This document shows, piece after piece, positions 45,933 to 61,555 of a DNA stretch of 64,000 bases. Below the pieces are notes generated by a model. That model had not been told where the DNA came from. It made no database searches and saw only the letters and a program-made list of their open reading frames with translations. How positions within the stretch are numbered: position 1 is the first letter of the stretch; every line of letters begins with the position of its first letter. Both the position numbers and the translations under genes were made by a program. This DNA comes from Lineus longissimus (taxonomy: Eukaryota > Nemertea > Pilidiophora > Heteronemertea > Lineidae), in contig NC_088311.1 of NCBI RefSeq assembly GCF_910592395.1, positions 6,760,501 to 6,824,500 on the forward strand, given 5' to 3'.

Positions 45933-48900
45933 TCATTTTTCTGTCCTTTCCGGATTTGATTCCTCCGACTTCTCTTCTGCTTCAGTATCTTCCTCCTCAT
46001 CGTCATCTCGACTGATCAGTAAAAGTGGCGCCATCCCGATGGTACAGCCGATAGCAACACCTATCATTCGACCCTGCAATCACAGAAAAACATAGTTGAT
46101 GAAATATTTAGTGAATCTTTTTGTCAGAAAAAAGCTTTCTGCTGTAGCCTCATCTTTATTTTGGGATTTTCATGTTTGGCACCCTAGAGGCCAAAATTTG
46201 AACTAATGATGCCCATCACAGAACTTATCCGAGATACTGACCTCTGAAAAAGTTCCCATCGGCTGAGTCTTTTGTGTCCTTATTGTCAAAGTGATCATGC
46301 AAGCAGTGAATGGACATTTTCAAGTCCACCTCTGAAACGCAGCACTGCCAAATCCCCACTGGCAATTCTTTTGATTAGTATGATAGCACAGTGGTATTCC
46401 TCTGAAGATGATTATCAAACGATCAAGAATAGCCACAACTCAATTATCAATCATAAGATGTAATTATCAAGTTGGATAGCCACACCTTTGAACATCATCT
46501 AAATAAAGTACCGTAGCAACAACAAGACTGGCCTGGGTAACTTCAAAGAGTACTTCAATGAGTCAATAATGTTTGACTTTTTGATACTTATGAGATTACT
46601 TACAGGTCTGAGCAGCAGCAACTCAGTGCTCAGGACTGACATTCATATTTGCCATCTCTGCCAACCAGGTACCTAATTACCTCTGGATTGAGAGAGGTAA
46701 GTCAGGCCAAGTGTCTTGCCCAAGGCCAAGGACACCAAGATAACAGTGTCAGTCCTGTAAGGCTTGAACCCATGGCTTCCTGGGTCAATCATCAGCCCGG
46801 CACTCTTACCACCAGTCAACTGATCTCTAATCGCAACACTTACCAAGGTGGATATGAGCTTTGTTGTTTTGAGGTCCACTTGCTCTGGAGATAACTCAGG
46901 AGGTAAGATTCCTATTTTACTCGCCATCTCCTCCACATAGCCGGCAGTCCTGTGATGGAGAAATTGAGTGAAATAACAGGAAATAGGCCATGGGCTAAAG
47001 GTTACTCCCTATTTGCTCTTTTTTTTTAAAAAGTTGACTCATGAGGAATATTTAGAAAAAACAGAAATGAGTAAGTGTCATGAAAGCACAACAGTACTTA
47101 CCCTATTCCAGCTACATCTGACACCATATTCCCGAGGGCAGCAGCTGAAAAGATTGGACACTGATTACATCTGAGTGCACAACAAGTTAGATGTTAACTG
47201 GTCTTGTCACTTCATGAAGAATTCACTATAATATTTTTGCCATTACATCTGAAGAATCTGACGAAGGGCTCTCAACGAGTAGGGGAGTTATAAGATATTT
47301 GACAATATTCCATACTGTCAGATTTGACGAAAATTCTAACACACCTTAGTATTCAAACTACCTGGTGCCTTATTTTGGCAGCAGCGGTACCGACCGTGCA
47401 GTGCTTATTCCTCATGACACACATATCTTACCTGCCATTGTTGAAAGGCCCAGGAAAGCACCAAAAGTATTATCGATATATTCACCCTATAATGAAAGAT
47501 GTAAGATGTAACGAATGGCTGCTTAAGTGGTCACTGGAAATAAAATTTTGTTAAAATAACTTTTTGTGCCTATTTGACTAATATTGTTTGATTACAGCTG
47601 TTATCCTTGCCCTTTCTTCCTGAAGTCTTCCAACTGAACAGTTTTGAGACGACGACGACAAAGATGACATCAAATGCTGGATTGAAAAAGTTTGCAAAAA
47701 AAGTCAACTTACGGCAGTTATCATCACAATGTTATCTAACGTTCCGAAACCAACAAATGGAAGACCGCAGAATATGGCAACTGAAATGATATGAAGTTAG
47801 GTATAACACGAACAGAAACTGAACATAAAAATGCTTGTCAGAGATGATACAGGTACAATCCAAGGGCCAGGGCCAGCTCATTTTGAAAGCTCACATAAAA
47901 ATCTTTCAAAATTTAAAAGTTCTCTTAAGAATTAGAATTTGCACTGATGTAGAATTTGTTGTCTGGTTACATCACTTGACAAAACCACCACAACCGAGTG
48001 AAAGCCAACACCATGTAGCGGCAGTGGAAGTTTGGCTGGTAGCCCATTGATGAATAGTTAATGGCAAAATAGTATGGTCAATGGTAAATGTATCTTTCAT
48101 CAATATTAGTGCAGGCAGACATAAAGCATTGATTAAATGTTTGGAATGTGAGTCATGTACTGATTAGAGATGGATCTGTACCACATTCTACAAAGTGCTT
48201 GGAGGTGACCTTCAATCATGTCAATACTGAGTTTATACTAGGTATTTGTTCACAGCAATTTGAGGATTCTCAGAGTCTGTGAAGCAAGCACTGAAAAGTG
48301 TCTGGGCAAACTACCAGTACCACTGGCAGCCTTCAGCAATGAGACAGGTCATCCATTTTGCCTAGGAGACTTCTAATTCCCAAACCCACCTATCCAATGA
48401 AGAGGTTCATTCATCATCGTTAAGCCAAGGTTAGAAGAGCAGCTTCACCTTCAGTATATAAATGCTACCTCACTGCATGGTACATGTCAGCTCAGATGTC
48501 AGGAACACACATCAATTCAACCTGTTCCTTTCTGTTCAGCATCTTGGGATACAGACAGACAGACAACATTGGGAGAAAAATCACAGCAAAGTTGAGCATG
48601 TTCAGGTATGTCCAACGAAGTGAAGCCTTGGTTTTATTTCCCCGGGAGGCCAACCTCTTTCTTTAAAGTGAGCTATGAGAGAACGCATAGTCTAGACAGT
48701 AATCTTTCCTTTTATCATCAAAAGTAGATAAATAAACGTACTTTACAGTTACATGTACTTTACATGATAACTTACTAAACAAAAAAATGATCAATTAGTG
48801 CTTCTTATTAATAACACGAATTGATAACTAGACTAATTCTTGGTTACATACAAACATTAGACCCACCCCTGCACAAATGACCAATAAGTAATGCTCATAG

Positions 48901-51900
48901 TCATAACCATCAAAGCAAATTCCACACAAATGACCAATTAGTACTTCTCATAATCGTAGGTAATCCATCTATAATTCAAGACAATAAATCAATACAACAA
49001 CATCCTCAAAGGAAAATAACAAAGACAATGCAGGACGCCAATAATAGCCTCAGCCAGCTTTCTTTCTGTCAAAAGCGGAAAACTAATCTGGATCTCAATC
49101 TGAATCTGATATAATACCGTAATGTACATGATTCTGTGCAGTATGCAGTTGTCTATCTATTCTGACACTCAGTCCTGACACTCTGTCTTTGAGTATGACA
49201 GTGACAACTCGGACATGATACAGTTAGATCTGATCAGAGGTTTGTATTCTGGACAATGTAGTGAGATGCTTTCCTTGCAACTGAAAGTCACCAAAGTTTC
49301 TTGTTTTGTTGCCTAGCGCTTCAAGGGGTCAGTAACTGAGCATGTAAAGAGTGTGTCGTATTGTCATGAAAACCACCAACACATTTAACTCAATTTACAG
49401 AAAGTAAAGAAAAGATATGTAAAACAAGGATAGAATGCAAATTAATCGCAACAAAAATGAAGTTAGGAAGAAAGAAAGAATGCTTTTATATAACTTACGT
49501 TGACGCTTTTGTGAAAATGAGAGTTTTGGGACGATTATTGGTTCCACTTCTGAAAGTGAAAACAAAAGACAAATTATTATTATTTATTTACATTTGGAAT
49601 CAGCAACAGGGACTGACTGATTGCTGAGAATGTTTGTCTTTTACATCATGAAACATCTACAAATGTAATAAGATGAACAAATCCTTTGTCTGCACTATAG
49701 AAAGCAATAACCATTAGGCCATCGTGGCTTTCTGATGAAAAAAATTAAAAAATTAGTCGACATGCAGTGGATTAAACAAATAGAGAAAGAAATTCGAAAT
49801 CAAAACATGCCCCAGTTTGCAATGGACTGTTGTCTGCACTGGAGGACATCTAATAGCATAAAGATATGAACCAACACCTGAGCCTCATGCTAAGCGATGA
49901 ACTTTAAAATCAGCCCACACCCCCGGCCTCAAAATTCAACTTTTTAAAGGGTAGCTAAATAAAACTATTGAAATGATTTCATAATGTTAGAGAAGATTGA
50001 TATTTTGTTGCGTACAAAGCTGGGATGGGGTATGGGCAACTTTTCATGCCATCATGGTGATACTAAGAAAGCACAGCAGCAAGTACAGCGATTGAGGGTT
50101 CGAGACACGCAGTGCCACTCGGTTACTGGCCTGAAATGGAATAAAAGCAGTATGTGCCCTCCTTGGTTTCAACACAAAGTTGTCTGGATTAGGCTGGGAA
50201 GAATGTTTTAAAGCGCAGTAAGTACAGTCAGTTGGTAGTACAGTCAGAGAACTTATGTTTTATATTTTCAAAGTGGCTATTCTTACGACTAGTCGTAACT
50301 TAGGATTTATGCGATTTTAGAGATTAAACTGAGGATCTAGGGAGATAAGACTAGTGTAAAGGAAGGGTTAGGGTTAGGGTTGGCGCTAGGAGTAGGTGTT
50401 ACTGTTAGGGTCAGGGTGAGCGTCAGGGTTAGGATTAAGGCCCAAAAAGGTGAAAATGATCGTCGTAAGAATAACCAGTAGTTTGTATGTAAAATGCATT
50501 AGGGATCGTCGTAAGAATAGCCGCGGCCTTATATTTTCACCAGATGACAACGACTGACGATGATTTATCGGCACTCAGCCTCCACGGAGGAACTTGCAGA
50601 AATAGGAAAGATGGTATTACGTGCATTATGGTGATTGTTTAAACGGCAAGTCTGTGCAATCATTGATTTGAAAAGGTTAAGTAGATTTATTAGAGCTGTG
50701 GTATTATCGTGATGCATGTCCACATGCAGGTATGCCTCATGCCAGTATAGTATGATCACAAACTGAATCTATCCTATCATTTTCTCATTATTCACCTTTG
50801 GCTTTATATCAAAATTGACATGATTGAGAAGAATAGAAAAAGTCCCAATAACTAGGTTCCCAAACAAACAGTTTCTGTAATTGCTACACTAAAGGATTCT
50901 ATCAGGATAATAAGTGATGACCAAAGTCATGATATTGAAGGACAGATTTTAAGCCACTTCAAGACTGCAAGGGTTGTTAGGTGTTTTGAAAATAATGAAA
51001 CCACATTTTATACCCTTTTTAAAAATCTCTCGAACTTCTAATTTGTGGGATGCATCACTACCATCATGACCAGAGAATATACCTTGAGGTTGCAAAGATT
51101 CTGAAATACAAGTCATTCATCATAAAGGCTAATTAAAAGCAATACAAATAAAGTACAGCATGCACAAAGCTCTGACCTGAATTTACTAGTAGCCAACAAC
51201 AAACATTCGTGCAATACTCTGTGCCTTTATAATAATAAATAGCTGTAAGGGAGGGGAGTCTCTCTCATGTTCTTCTTAACTAAAAGTAGTAAAAAAATGT
51301 ACATGCTTTTCACTATCACTTATCAGTCAGAGCCAACCAATCCTATTCCTAAAATTACACACACAACTCACCAACTACTACATGTAATTCTGAAGCGAAA
51401 GGGGCAGAATAAACATTCGGGTAATGATACTGTTGACACTTTTAGAACACCAGATAAATGGATTCTCTACAGTAGTACTGGTACAGAACATTTCTCGGAC
51501 ATATCACCATTGCCGGAAGTAAGGTTCGACAGAGACAAGCAACAGAGAAGAATGAAGACAGGAAGAAGAGGCCGTCCCATGACTTAGACTGATGTCAGCG
51601 TCAGTGATGATGCCCACTTCACTGACAGAATTGTGTTTCTTCTCAGACAGTAGGCCTACTGCTGACAGCCTTATGTATGACGGACGTAACACATTTTGTA
51701 TCCGTTGAGACGGCTAGCTGCATCACCATATCGGGAGTTGATCTAAGCCTAGGGCTAGGCTAACCCGATCGCCATAAACGAACAACAAACATCTTGCTCA
51801 TACATACCCTGTGCATTTCTTTTTTCTTTTGCCTTCTCGAATTCTGATAATTCATTCATTAGCTTCATTCTCTGTTTGGAATCTAAACTATAGATCAAAT

Positions 51901-52126
51901 CCTTGGCCCAGTTGTCGTGCCGCGGTTTATGATGCTGATGTTCACCGAGGCCTGGGGCCTTTACCTTTTCCTGGTCCGATTTACTTGAACATTTTCTACA
52001 TATAGTTACAATTGGCACTCTTATTGATTGGTATTTACATTCTGATTTTGATTTCTGAACGAAAGTCCAAGAAAAAGTCCTTGAAACATAGCCAAAACGA
52101 CGAAAATAGGACAAGCTTGTTGCCAT
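45933..52126 (-). CDS. TMEM65: TMEM65 (mitochondrial inner-membrane protein)
   Basis: Seven exons, 52126-51808, 49549-49499, 47780-47713, 47486-47432, 47144-47102, 46949-46844 and 46073-45933, join in phase to give 260 residues; human TMEM65 has 240. The Arg/Ser-rich start MATSLSYFRRFGYVSRTFSW looks like a mitochondrial targeting sequence. The family core is clear: AKDLIYSLDSKQRMKLMNEL, then three membrane segments around FCGLPFVGFGTLDNIVMI, GAFLGLSTMAAALGNMVSDVAG and GRMIGVAIGCTIGMAPLLL, with ILPPELSPEQVDLK between the last two. The C-terminus is acidic. TMEM65 is linked to mitochondrial Na+/Ca2+ exchange in mammals. Intron 1, between the first two exons, contains MITE copy 2. Confidence 0.95.
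50269..50528. mobile_element. MITE with telomere-like repeats, copy 2 (inverted relative to copy 1)
   Basis: GGCTATTCTTACGACTAGTC lies at the left end and GTCGTAAGAATAGCC at the right. The interior contains TTAGGGTTAGGGTTGG and degenerate relatives. The reverse complement aligns along its whole length with the copy at 11714-11957 and shares flanking bases (gcggcc and caaagt). It lies within the first intron of TMEM65. Confidence 0.75.
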
Positions 52127-52376
52127 TTTCAGTCACGACTTTCTAGCAGCCGTCCTTGGTAATAACTCAGACCAGTTGTAACAGGTAAAAGAACATCTGA
52201 TTAACTGACTTAAAACTAAATTACTCCCTAAAATATTACCTTAACTATACAACTATGGTACTTTTTAAAACGTTGTATGTATTTTCAAGTGATAAAAGTA
52301 ATCTTATTTGATAAAAAAATTACAGTTTTATTCAATTTCTGGTGTAGATCATGTGACAGTCACGCCACCGGCCAAG
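52127..52376. promoter_or_regulatory. 250-bp divergent promoter of TMEM65 and PPT1
   Basis: The start codons of TMEM65 (minus) and PPT1 (plus) are separated by 250 bases. The spacer therefore has to supply both promoters, and the two genes are probably co-expressed. The PPT1 end carries a YY1-like AAGATGGCGG. Confidence 0.6.
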
Positions 52377-55634
<3,258 letters not shown>

Positions 55635-56447
55635 TCGATGAATTCAGTAATTCTCCACAGTTGTATCATTTATTCAAGCCTTCCAGAGGTTTTTCCTAGA
55701 GGTTCCTGTGATTTGATTGGACATATGTGTTGTTGATAATGTTGTGCTTTGCGGATTTATTTAGATCAAGGTCTGGTTGTTCGAATGATATATGGACACT
55801 AAATCCTGTCATAGGTGTTGGGATGCATTTGCTGAAGGAGCTAACCATCCATACCGAGAAAACAGACTTTGGACCTGACTTTTAAATTCTAAAGGCACGT
55901 CAGTAACTTAATTATGAAAATGTTGCAATTAGTGTCAGTTCATGTAAATGTATAATTGCCCCTTGCGGTATGAAAAGATGAAATGTAAGGATGTATATTT
56001 GTATGAAAATTGTTTAGCTCCGACTCATGACAACCTTAGCCACCTTCATCAGAATTTCATGGGAGTATAAGGTCACACTTTGGCATAAACGTGTTTGTTT
56101 TGCTTCAGAACTTTTACGTCTGTGATATCTTTATGTGCAGTTTTGTAATATTTGGTTTCATTGTAAAAGTAGTATGCAACGTAAGTCAATATCATTGAAG
56201 GGTATGAATACACGTAGGAATTTTTTTGGTAAACTTGTTTTTTCCATGGCTTCTTTGTATTCATTTGGATTTGTGATTTTTTGAACAAAAAGGAGTTTGA
56301 CTTACAAATTGAGAAAGGGCCCAGAGAAGGCCAGGAACAGAAAAGACAGAAATTCATATCAACAGGAAAAAAAGATAGCAGATAATGTAAAAAGATCAAA
56401 ATCTAGTCTTGGAGACGATACTCAGTAAATTTTTGTAAGTTTAGTAG

Positions 56448-56453
56448 AATAAA
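56448..56453 (+). terminator. Polyadenylation signal of PPT1
   Basis: AATAAA about 810 bases downstream of the stop codon, in AT-rich 3' UTR-like sequence. Confidence 0.45.
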
Positions 56454-56499
56454 AAGATATCGTTCTTAGAGATGTGTCAGTTTTATTTGTAATTGAAGC

Positions 56500-57734
56500 A
56501 TTCAAAGTTTCTAATGTGCTAGTATACTCCTCTCAGTACATGTACCAGTTCCATGTTCCTCTGTGTTCATCTAGCTGAGCTTTTACGTTGTTCAAAGAAA
56601 GGTGACATGAATGGGATTCCTTGTACCTGGTGACTCTACCAACTTGGGCAAGCAAAGGCCCAGTTCTAGTGGACAGTAGCTTGTGAAGGACTCTTCCCTG
56701 GCCAGAGATGCTCACCCGGCAAATAAACTTATACTGTCAGCCAACCGCAGTGGCACATTCTCCAGTGTCTTTGAGGAAATATCTGAAGACTGAGCAAAAC
56801 GCTGAAGGAAGTGTTGTCTTCCATATTCACTTTTTCTGGGTGTGTTTCTAGGACTGTTGGGATGTCTATGGTCTTCCTGTGGCTGTCTACGAACAACCAC
56901 AGAATGTGCCCAATCTACATGTATGTCTGTTTTTGACAGATCTCCTTGGCAACTCCAGACCACTTTTCCAAACTTGGTGCAGACCTATCTGGAAAGGAGT
57001 TCATCACACATTTTCCACCCGTGAAGGAAGTGAAACATGGGGAGAGATTACATGCAGTACATACGGCAGGATTTTCAAATTCTCACGACCATAGGAAGAC
57101 AAGAACACCCCTTCCAGTAAGACATGGACAAGCCTTCCAGGAAGTCCAATGCGAATCCATGAACTCTTCGTCAGAAATCTGCAGGAAGCGAAACATTTGT
57201 GCCACTGCAGTATCCAGCAAAACTCTGCAGGTGTCTATCATCATCAGCAATGTTATTTACATTTAGCTACCATGGAGAGTCGGGTGGAGGATTTTTAAAC
57301 ACAATACAACTTAATTTTGAAATATATCAGGATTTATTGTATTCTTACAGGTACAAACTGGCAATGAACAGCTCAAGCCATTTAGAAAAGAATCATTTTT
57401 CACTCACTTGGGGAGTCTGCATGTACATGTATGACACAGCGCTGAAATATTTCAAAAAAGGGCTGACATCACTTCTACAGTCAAAGCAGAAGTGAAAAAT
57501 TTCCAAGCATGTTGGAATTTATCTCCTTAATTTCACATCACGACTTGCACACCCTGTTTAGGCAATGGCAATGAATGATGACAAAATAGCTATAAGAGTC
57601 TGGATCAGAAATAGTCCTGAATGGCTGTGTCTTTGTTGACTTTACAATTGAAGATTGAATATCCACATACAGGGACTTCATTATAATTCAGAAAAGTCTT
57701 TCATCTGTCCAAGTATTTAGTTTCCTCCTCACCA
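56500..57734. other. Region between converging PPT1 and BRIX1 with coding-like remnants
   Basis: Both strands hold overlapping 60-105 codon frames with ordinary amino-acid composition. One is on the plus strand at 56946-57266. On the minus strand, 56963-56712 reads into 56715-56533 after a frame change (SISLFAG followed by SGQGRVLHKLLSTRTGPLLAQVGRV). Neither forms a complete gene with consistent splice sites. This may be a decayed gene or mobile-element copy; part is probably the BRIX1 3' UTR. I do not recognise the product. Confidence 0.3.
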
Positions 57735-60700
57735 TCAAGTTTGAAATATGTCATCTGTCGGATCAAGTTTGTACGTTTTATCAGTCTTTCTGCTCTCTCG
57801 TGATTTCTTGGCACTGATCCGGGCCACATATTTGTGAGCGGACTGTCGTTTGAGTAATCGCCGATGCTGAAAACGTTAAAATCCTTTATTAATCAAAACA
57901 TGTAGACAGGGGAATGTCACTTTGAAAGTGTAAAACCTTCGGCTCTCACAAAATATGAAACTGAATCAAACCTGGTTTGAGGAATTTTAATCCGTAAAGC
58001 ATGTCAACAGGTTTTCTTAGACTGAACTGAGGTCCTTGGTTGCAATATTAAGACAACTTGAAATTCTGTGTCCATGGCCAAACCCGAGAAATTTAAGTCA
58101 ACCAATGCATCATTTTAAGATGTCACAGCGAACAGTTTCCACAAAGGGTTACAGTTCTTGCTTGATGATTTTTTCATACTGATCATGCACAGGGTTTGAC
58201 CTCCGATACCAGAAGTCGCAAAAATGCCGATAACTTACCTCATTTGGTGAAACGTATTGGGGATTCTGGTACAGTGTGGGACCTCCAAAACTGCCTTTAA
58301 AAATCCTGATGGGGTTCAAGACAAACCGAGGACCTGAAGAAATAGGGTGTACAATTCATTTCCAGGTGACTCAGAAATTAAAAAGATTAAGCATAAGCCT
58401 TTTCCATGATGTACTTTTGGACCTCCCAGTGATGGAGACCAAACCAGAGTACATCTACATTGCATGACCAGTACAGAGTATTGGAACTTTCGACGAATCT
58501 TTACTCCACAACAATGATGACCTTCAGCGGAATAAAATGAAGTAAATGATAAATTCATTACAACTTGGAACATATCTCTAAATTATTAATGCAACAAACG
58601 CTGTCAATATAAGATTTAGGGTTGACTATGTACTCACCAATTTCTGCCAATGAGCCATCTTCTTCTAAGATTTGATAATTTCTGAACCATATCCGATTAT
58701 CAAGGACAGTAAACGACAACACATGATCAATGAATGGCTGGCTCTTTGGGTGCTGGTTTGGGGTTCCAAATATCTAAAGATTCAATACAACATGACAATT
58801 GACATTATTTGCAATTGCATACATTGTTCACATCTATACAATAGTATTTACTCTTACTATGACTGAGGAATTCCCTGCCCTTGTCTCCTGTCAATTGAAA
58901 AAGAGCAAATTTGTTTACTTTTAGCTCGTTGGACCTTTCATAAAATCATTGTATACAGCTATCGGTTATTGCTTCCAGGTTTGCAGTACAGAATTTTTAG
59001 CCACTCACCTGGATGAAGAGTTCTTTCAGTAACATCCACTGGGGTACTTCATCAAATTGCTATAAAAAGAAGAAAACTTTAAATGTAACAAGGAAATGAC
59101 TTGATAAAGTTTCCCACAGATGATCTTCACTAAACTGGCCCTATGACACTGGTAACTGCTCTCGAACATGGATGACAGCTCGTGCTGTGACTTGGGGAAA
59201 ATGTCTTAGAGTGCCACAAAGAGTCAAACATCAGTCCTTCCAAGTGCTGGGCCTCTTGCATGAAGCTGCTGTCAAGCTGTAACTATAAGGCAGAACACCA
59301 AACTACTAAGACAAACAGAGTTTCAGAATGGTGCAAAGATATCATTGCACTTACTTTATCAAATGACAGCAGGGGCCTACTTCCTTTCAAGCAATTTCCA
59401 GTCATTTTCAATTCCATCATCGTGTGAACTGAAAAACAAAGCACAAAGTGATCAGCAAGGAAGAAATATATAATCATTTAGGAGTGTGAAAACGAAGAAG
59501 AGAGGGCCAGCTAAAGAGGCACAAAGTCAGTCGAGTAAGCTGAGCCTGTGTGCAAAGTCTAGGGATTTGATTTCCTTTTGGGGATGCCCTCCTCTTCAAC
59601 CTCATCATTGGTGTACTTACAGTTCACAAAATAATTAGAAGACATACATACCATTTTGTACATGAAACTTTGCAGATGGTCCTCGAGGCGTGTTGGATAA
59701 CCTGTGAATAGTAAGATTAAAATTAGTCTTTGATCAGTATTATGTCTCCAAAATGAATCTTTTTTGTTGGTAAATTTTACCGACAGCAACTAACTGCCCA
59801 ACGATCATAAGAAAATGGCAACGGAGAGACCGGACTGCACCAACTTTCAGTGAGGCATGCTTAGCCAGCTGAGGGGAGTAAGAGTAATCAAGTTCACTCC
59901 TGCTACCCAATAACAGCAGCTTGGCCTAGTATGACGTGCAGGATACATACCATAAATACAGATCTTGCTTCTTCTTCATTTCAAAGAAGATACACTTATT
60001 GCAGTTCTTCATTTCACAGACCTGAAATAAACCAAAACTATGTTGAAACATCGATGCCTATTGCAGCAAGCGATGCCAGATATTCTTAACTGATTTGTTT
60101 ATCTTTGACCAGTGACATTGCATTTCCTATTCTCCGTCTTCCTTGAATTACAAGAGCAGCAACTGCTGGGTCATGTTTCTTATTGCTCAAGAAAATATAG
60201 AACTTTTACTTTGAAAAGACACAGCACAAACAAATGCTTTGGTCATGCAATAAGGAAACTCACCTCATTGACAACAAAGAGTTGATCTTTCTTATCTAAT
60301 TTTGTATCTGAAAGTATAAAGACAATGGAATGACATATCATTAGTAGTCCTCCTGTGAAAAAAGTTATTGGGTAAAAAAATGGAATGTTTTAGGATTTTT
60401 ACTGCAGGCACTGCTGTGATGGCATCAAATTTTTTCATAGGATGATAATGACACAACTCTGGAAGACATTAGACCGAGGATCACTTGCGATGTAAACAAA
60501 GGTGACGAATTTCAAAACTTTGTACCTGACTTCGCTTGTGGCATAAGTGTCCGTAAATCCTGCATCAAATGACGGGCTTGGAAAGTGATACCTCTTGATG
60601 AAAACACCAACACTCTCTGTCGATTTGTCCATTTTGTCTGAAAAAGGAAGTACATGTTCATGTAGGACAGCCTCAGAAACCAGTTGAGTCAGCCAAACAG

Positions 60701-61190
60701 AAAGGAGGCCGATAGTCTGCAATATCCAGGGTAAGTCAGTCTATATAAGCCAAGTGAAGTCTAGCACCATCGGTATCGATTGGAGAGGTCTATCTAATCA
60801 TCATTATTCAGAATCGACATCAAGAAGATGTTGATGATGATGATGATAATTACCATGACAACATATCATCAAGCATGTTGAATTGAAAGCACTATAGCCA
60901 GCCCAAGCCATGTTGATGTGCATGTTATAGTATAGAAGAGATATGACATGATGATGTACAATCATGTACTCATACTGTAGACTAGTGCATCTCATCATCA
61001 AAACAGCTGATCACAGTTTTTGCAACGCGATTTCTCAACGAAAGTACACCTGTGGATCAAATTTCGCCAAAATGGGCTTAACCTTTTTTGAAACTGGTTC
61101 ATCTGATACACGGGCAGTGGGGAGGATGACTTCATCGTTTTTCTTCGCCTTTACTGGCTTCTCAACAGCAACACGTTTTCGTTTTCCCAT
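57735..61190 (-). CDS. BRIX1: BRIX1 ribosome biogenesis protein
   Basis: Ten exons, 61190-61050, 60637-60526, 60307-60264, 60021-59951, 59701-59652, 59428-59355, 59059-59009, 58773-58638, 58333-58239 and 57866-57735, join in phase to give 301 residues. The Brix domain shows RQRVLVFSSRGITFQARHLM, LDKKDQLFVVNEVCEMKNCNKC, the highly conserved ELKMTGNCLKGSRPLLSFD, SQPFIDHVLSFTVLDNRIWFRNYQI, and GPTLYQNPQYVSPNE. It acts in 60S subunit assembly in the nucleolus, in the step that integrates 5S RNP factors. The N-terminus is Lys/Arg-rich. The C-terminus stops at DPTDDIFQT, about 50 residues before the human end (353 residues). Confidence 0.96.
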
Positions 61191-61555
61191 GCTGATTTTA
61201 GTTCGACCGACTGGTGCGAGATGGCGCTGTTCAACAAAAGCTAGCCCGCCGCATTTTCAATAAAAATAAAAATTCTAATTCCTCCAGAGTTCTATGCTAA
61301 AGAAATCTACTTTTGTTCTTGATGGTATGAATTAGTTAATTTTATTGAATATAACAGAAAACAATTTTTTATTATGTCCTTTAGCAATTTTTGATGACTA
61401 AGAGCTAGTATTGCGACATTTTCGTATCTTCAAATTCCCAATTTCCAAAACAAATGCACTGTTGTTCTTCCTATCTTTATAGATTCCTCCTCTCAGAATC
61501 AAGATTTGGTTCAATTGAACTGTGGGCTTAAAAGTATTGTTTTCGAAGTCTAGCT
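61191..61555. promoter_or_regulatory. Divergent promoter of BRIX1 and the PAIP1-like gene
   Basis: 365 bases separate the two opposite start codons. It is AT-rich with no clear TATA box. Both genes act in translation or ribosome production, so sharing this region would couple them; that is an inference. Confidence 0.5.

Noticed and set aside
56712-57266. Open frames on both strands between PPT1 and BRIX1
   Set aside because: Neither strand yields a complete model; frame changes would be needed, so they are described only as possible remnants.
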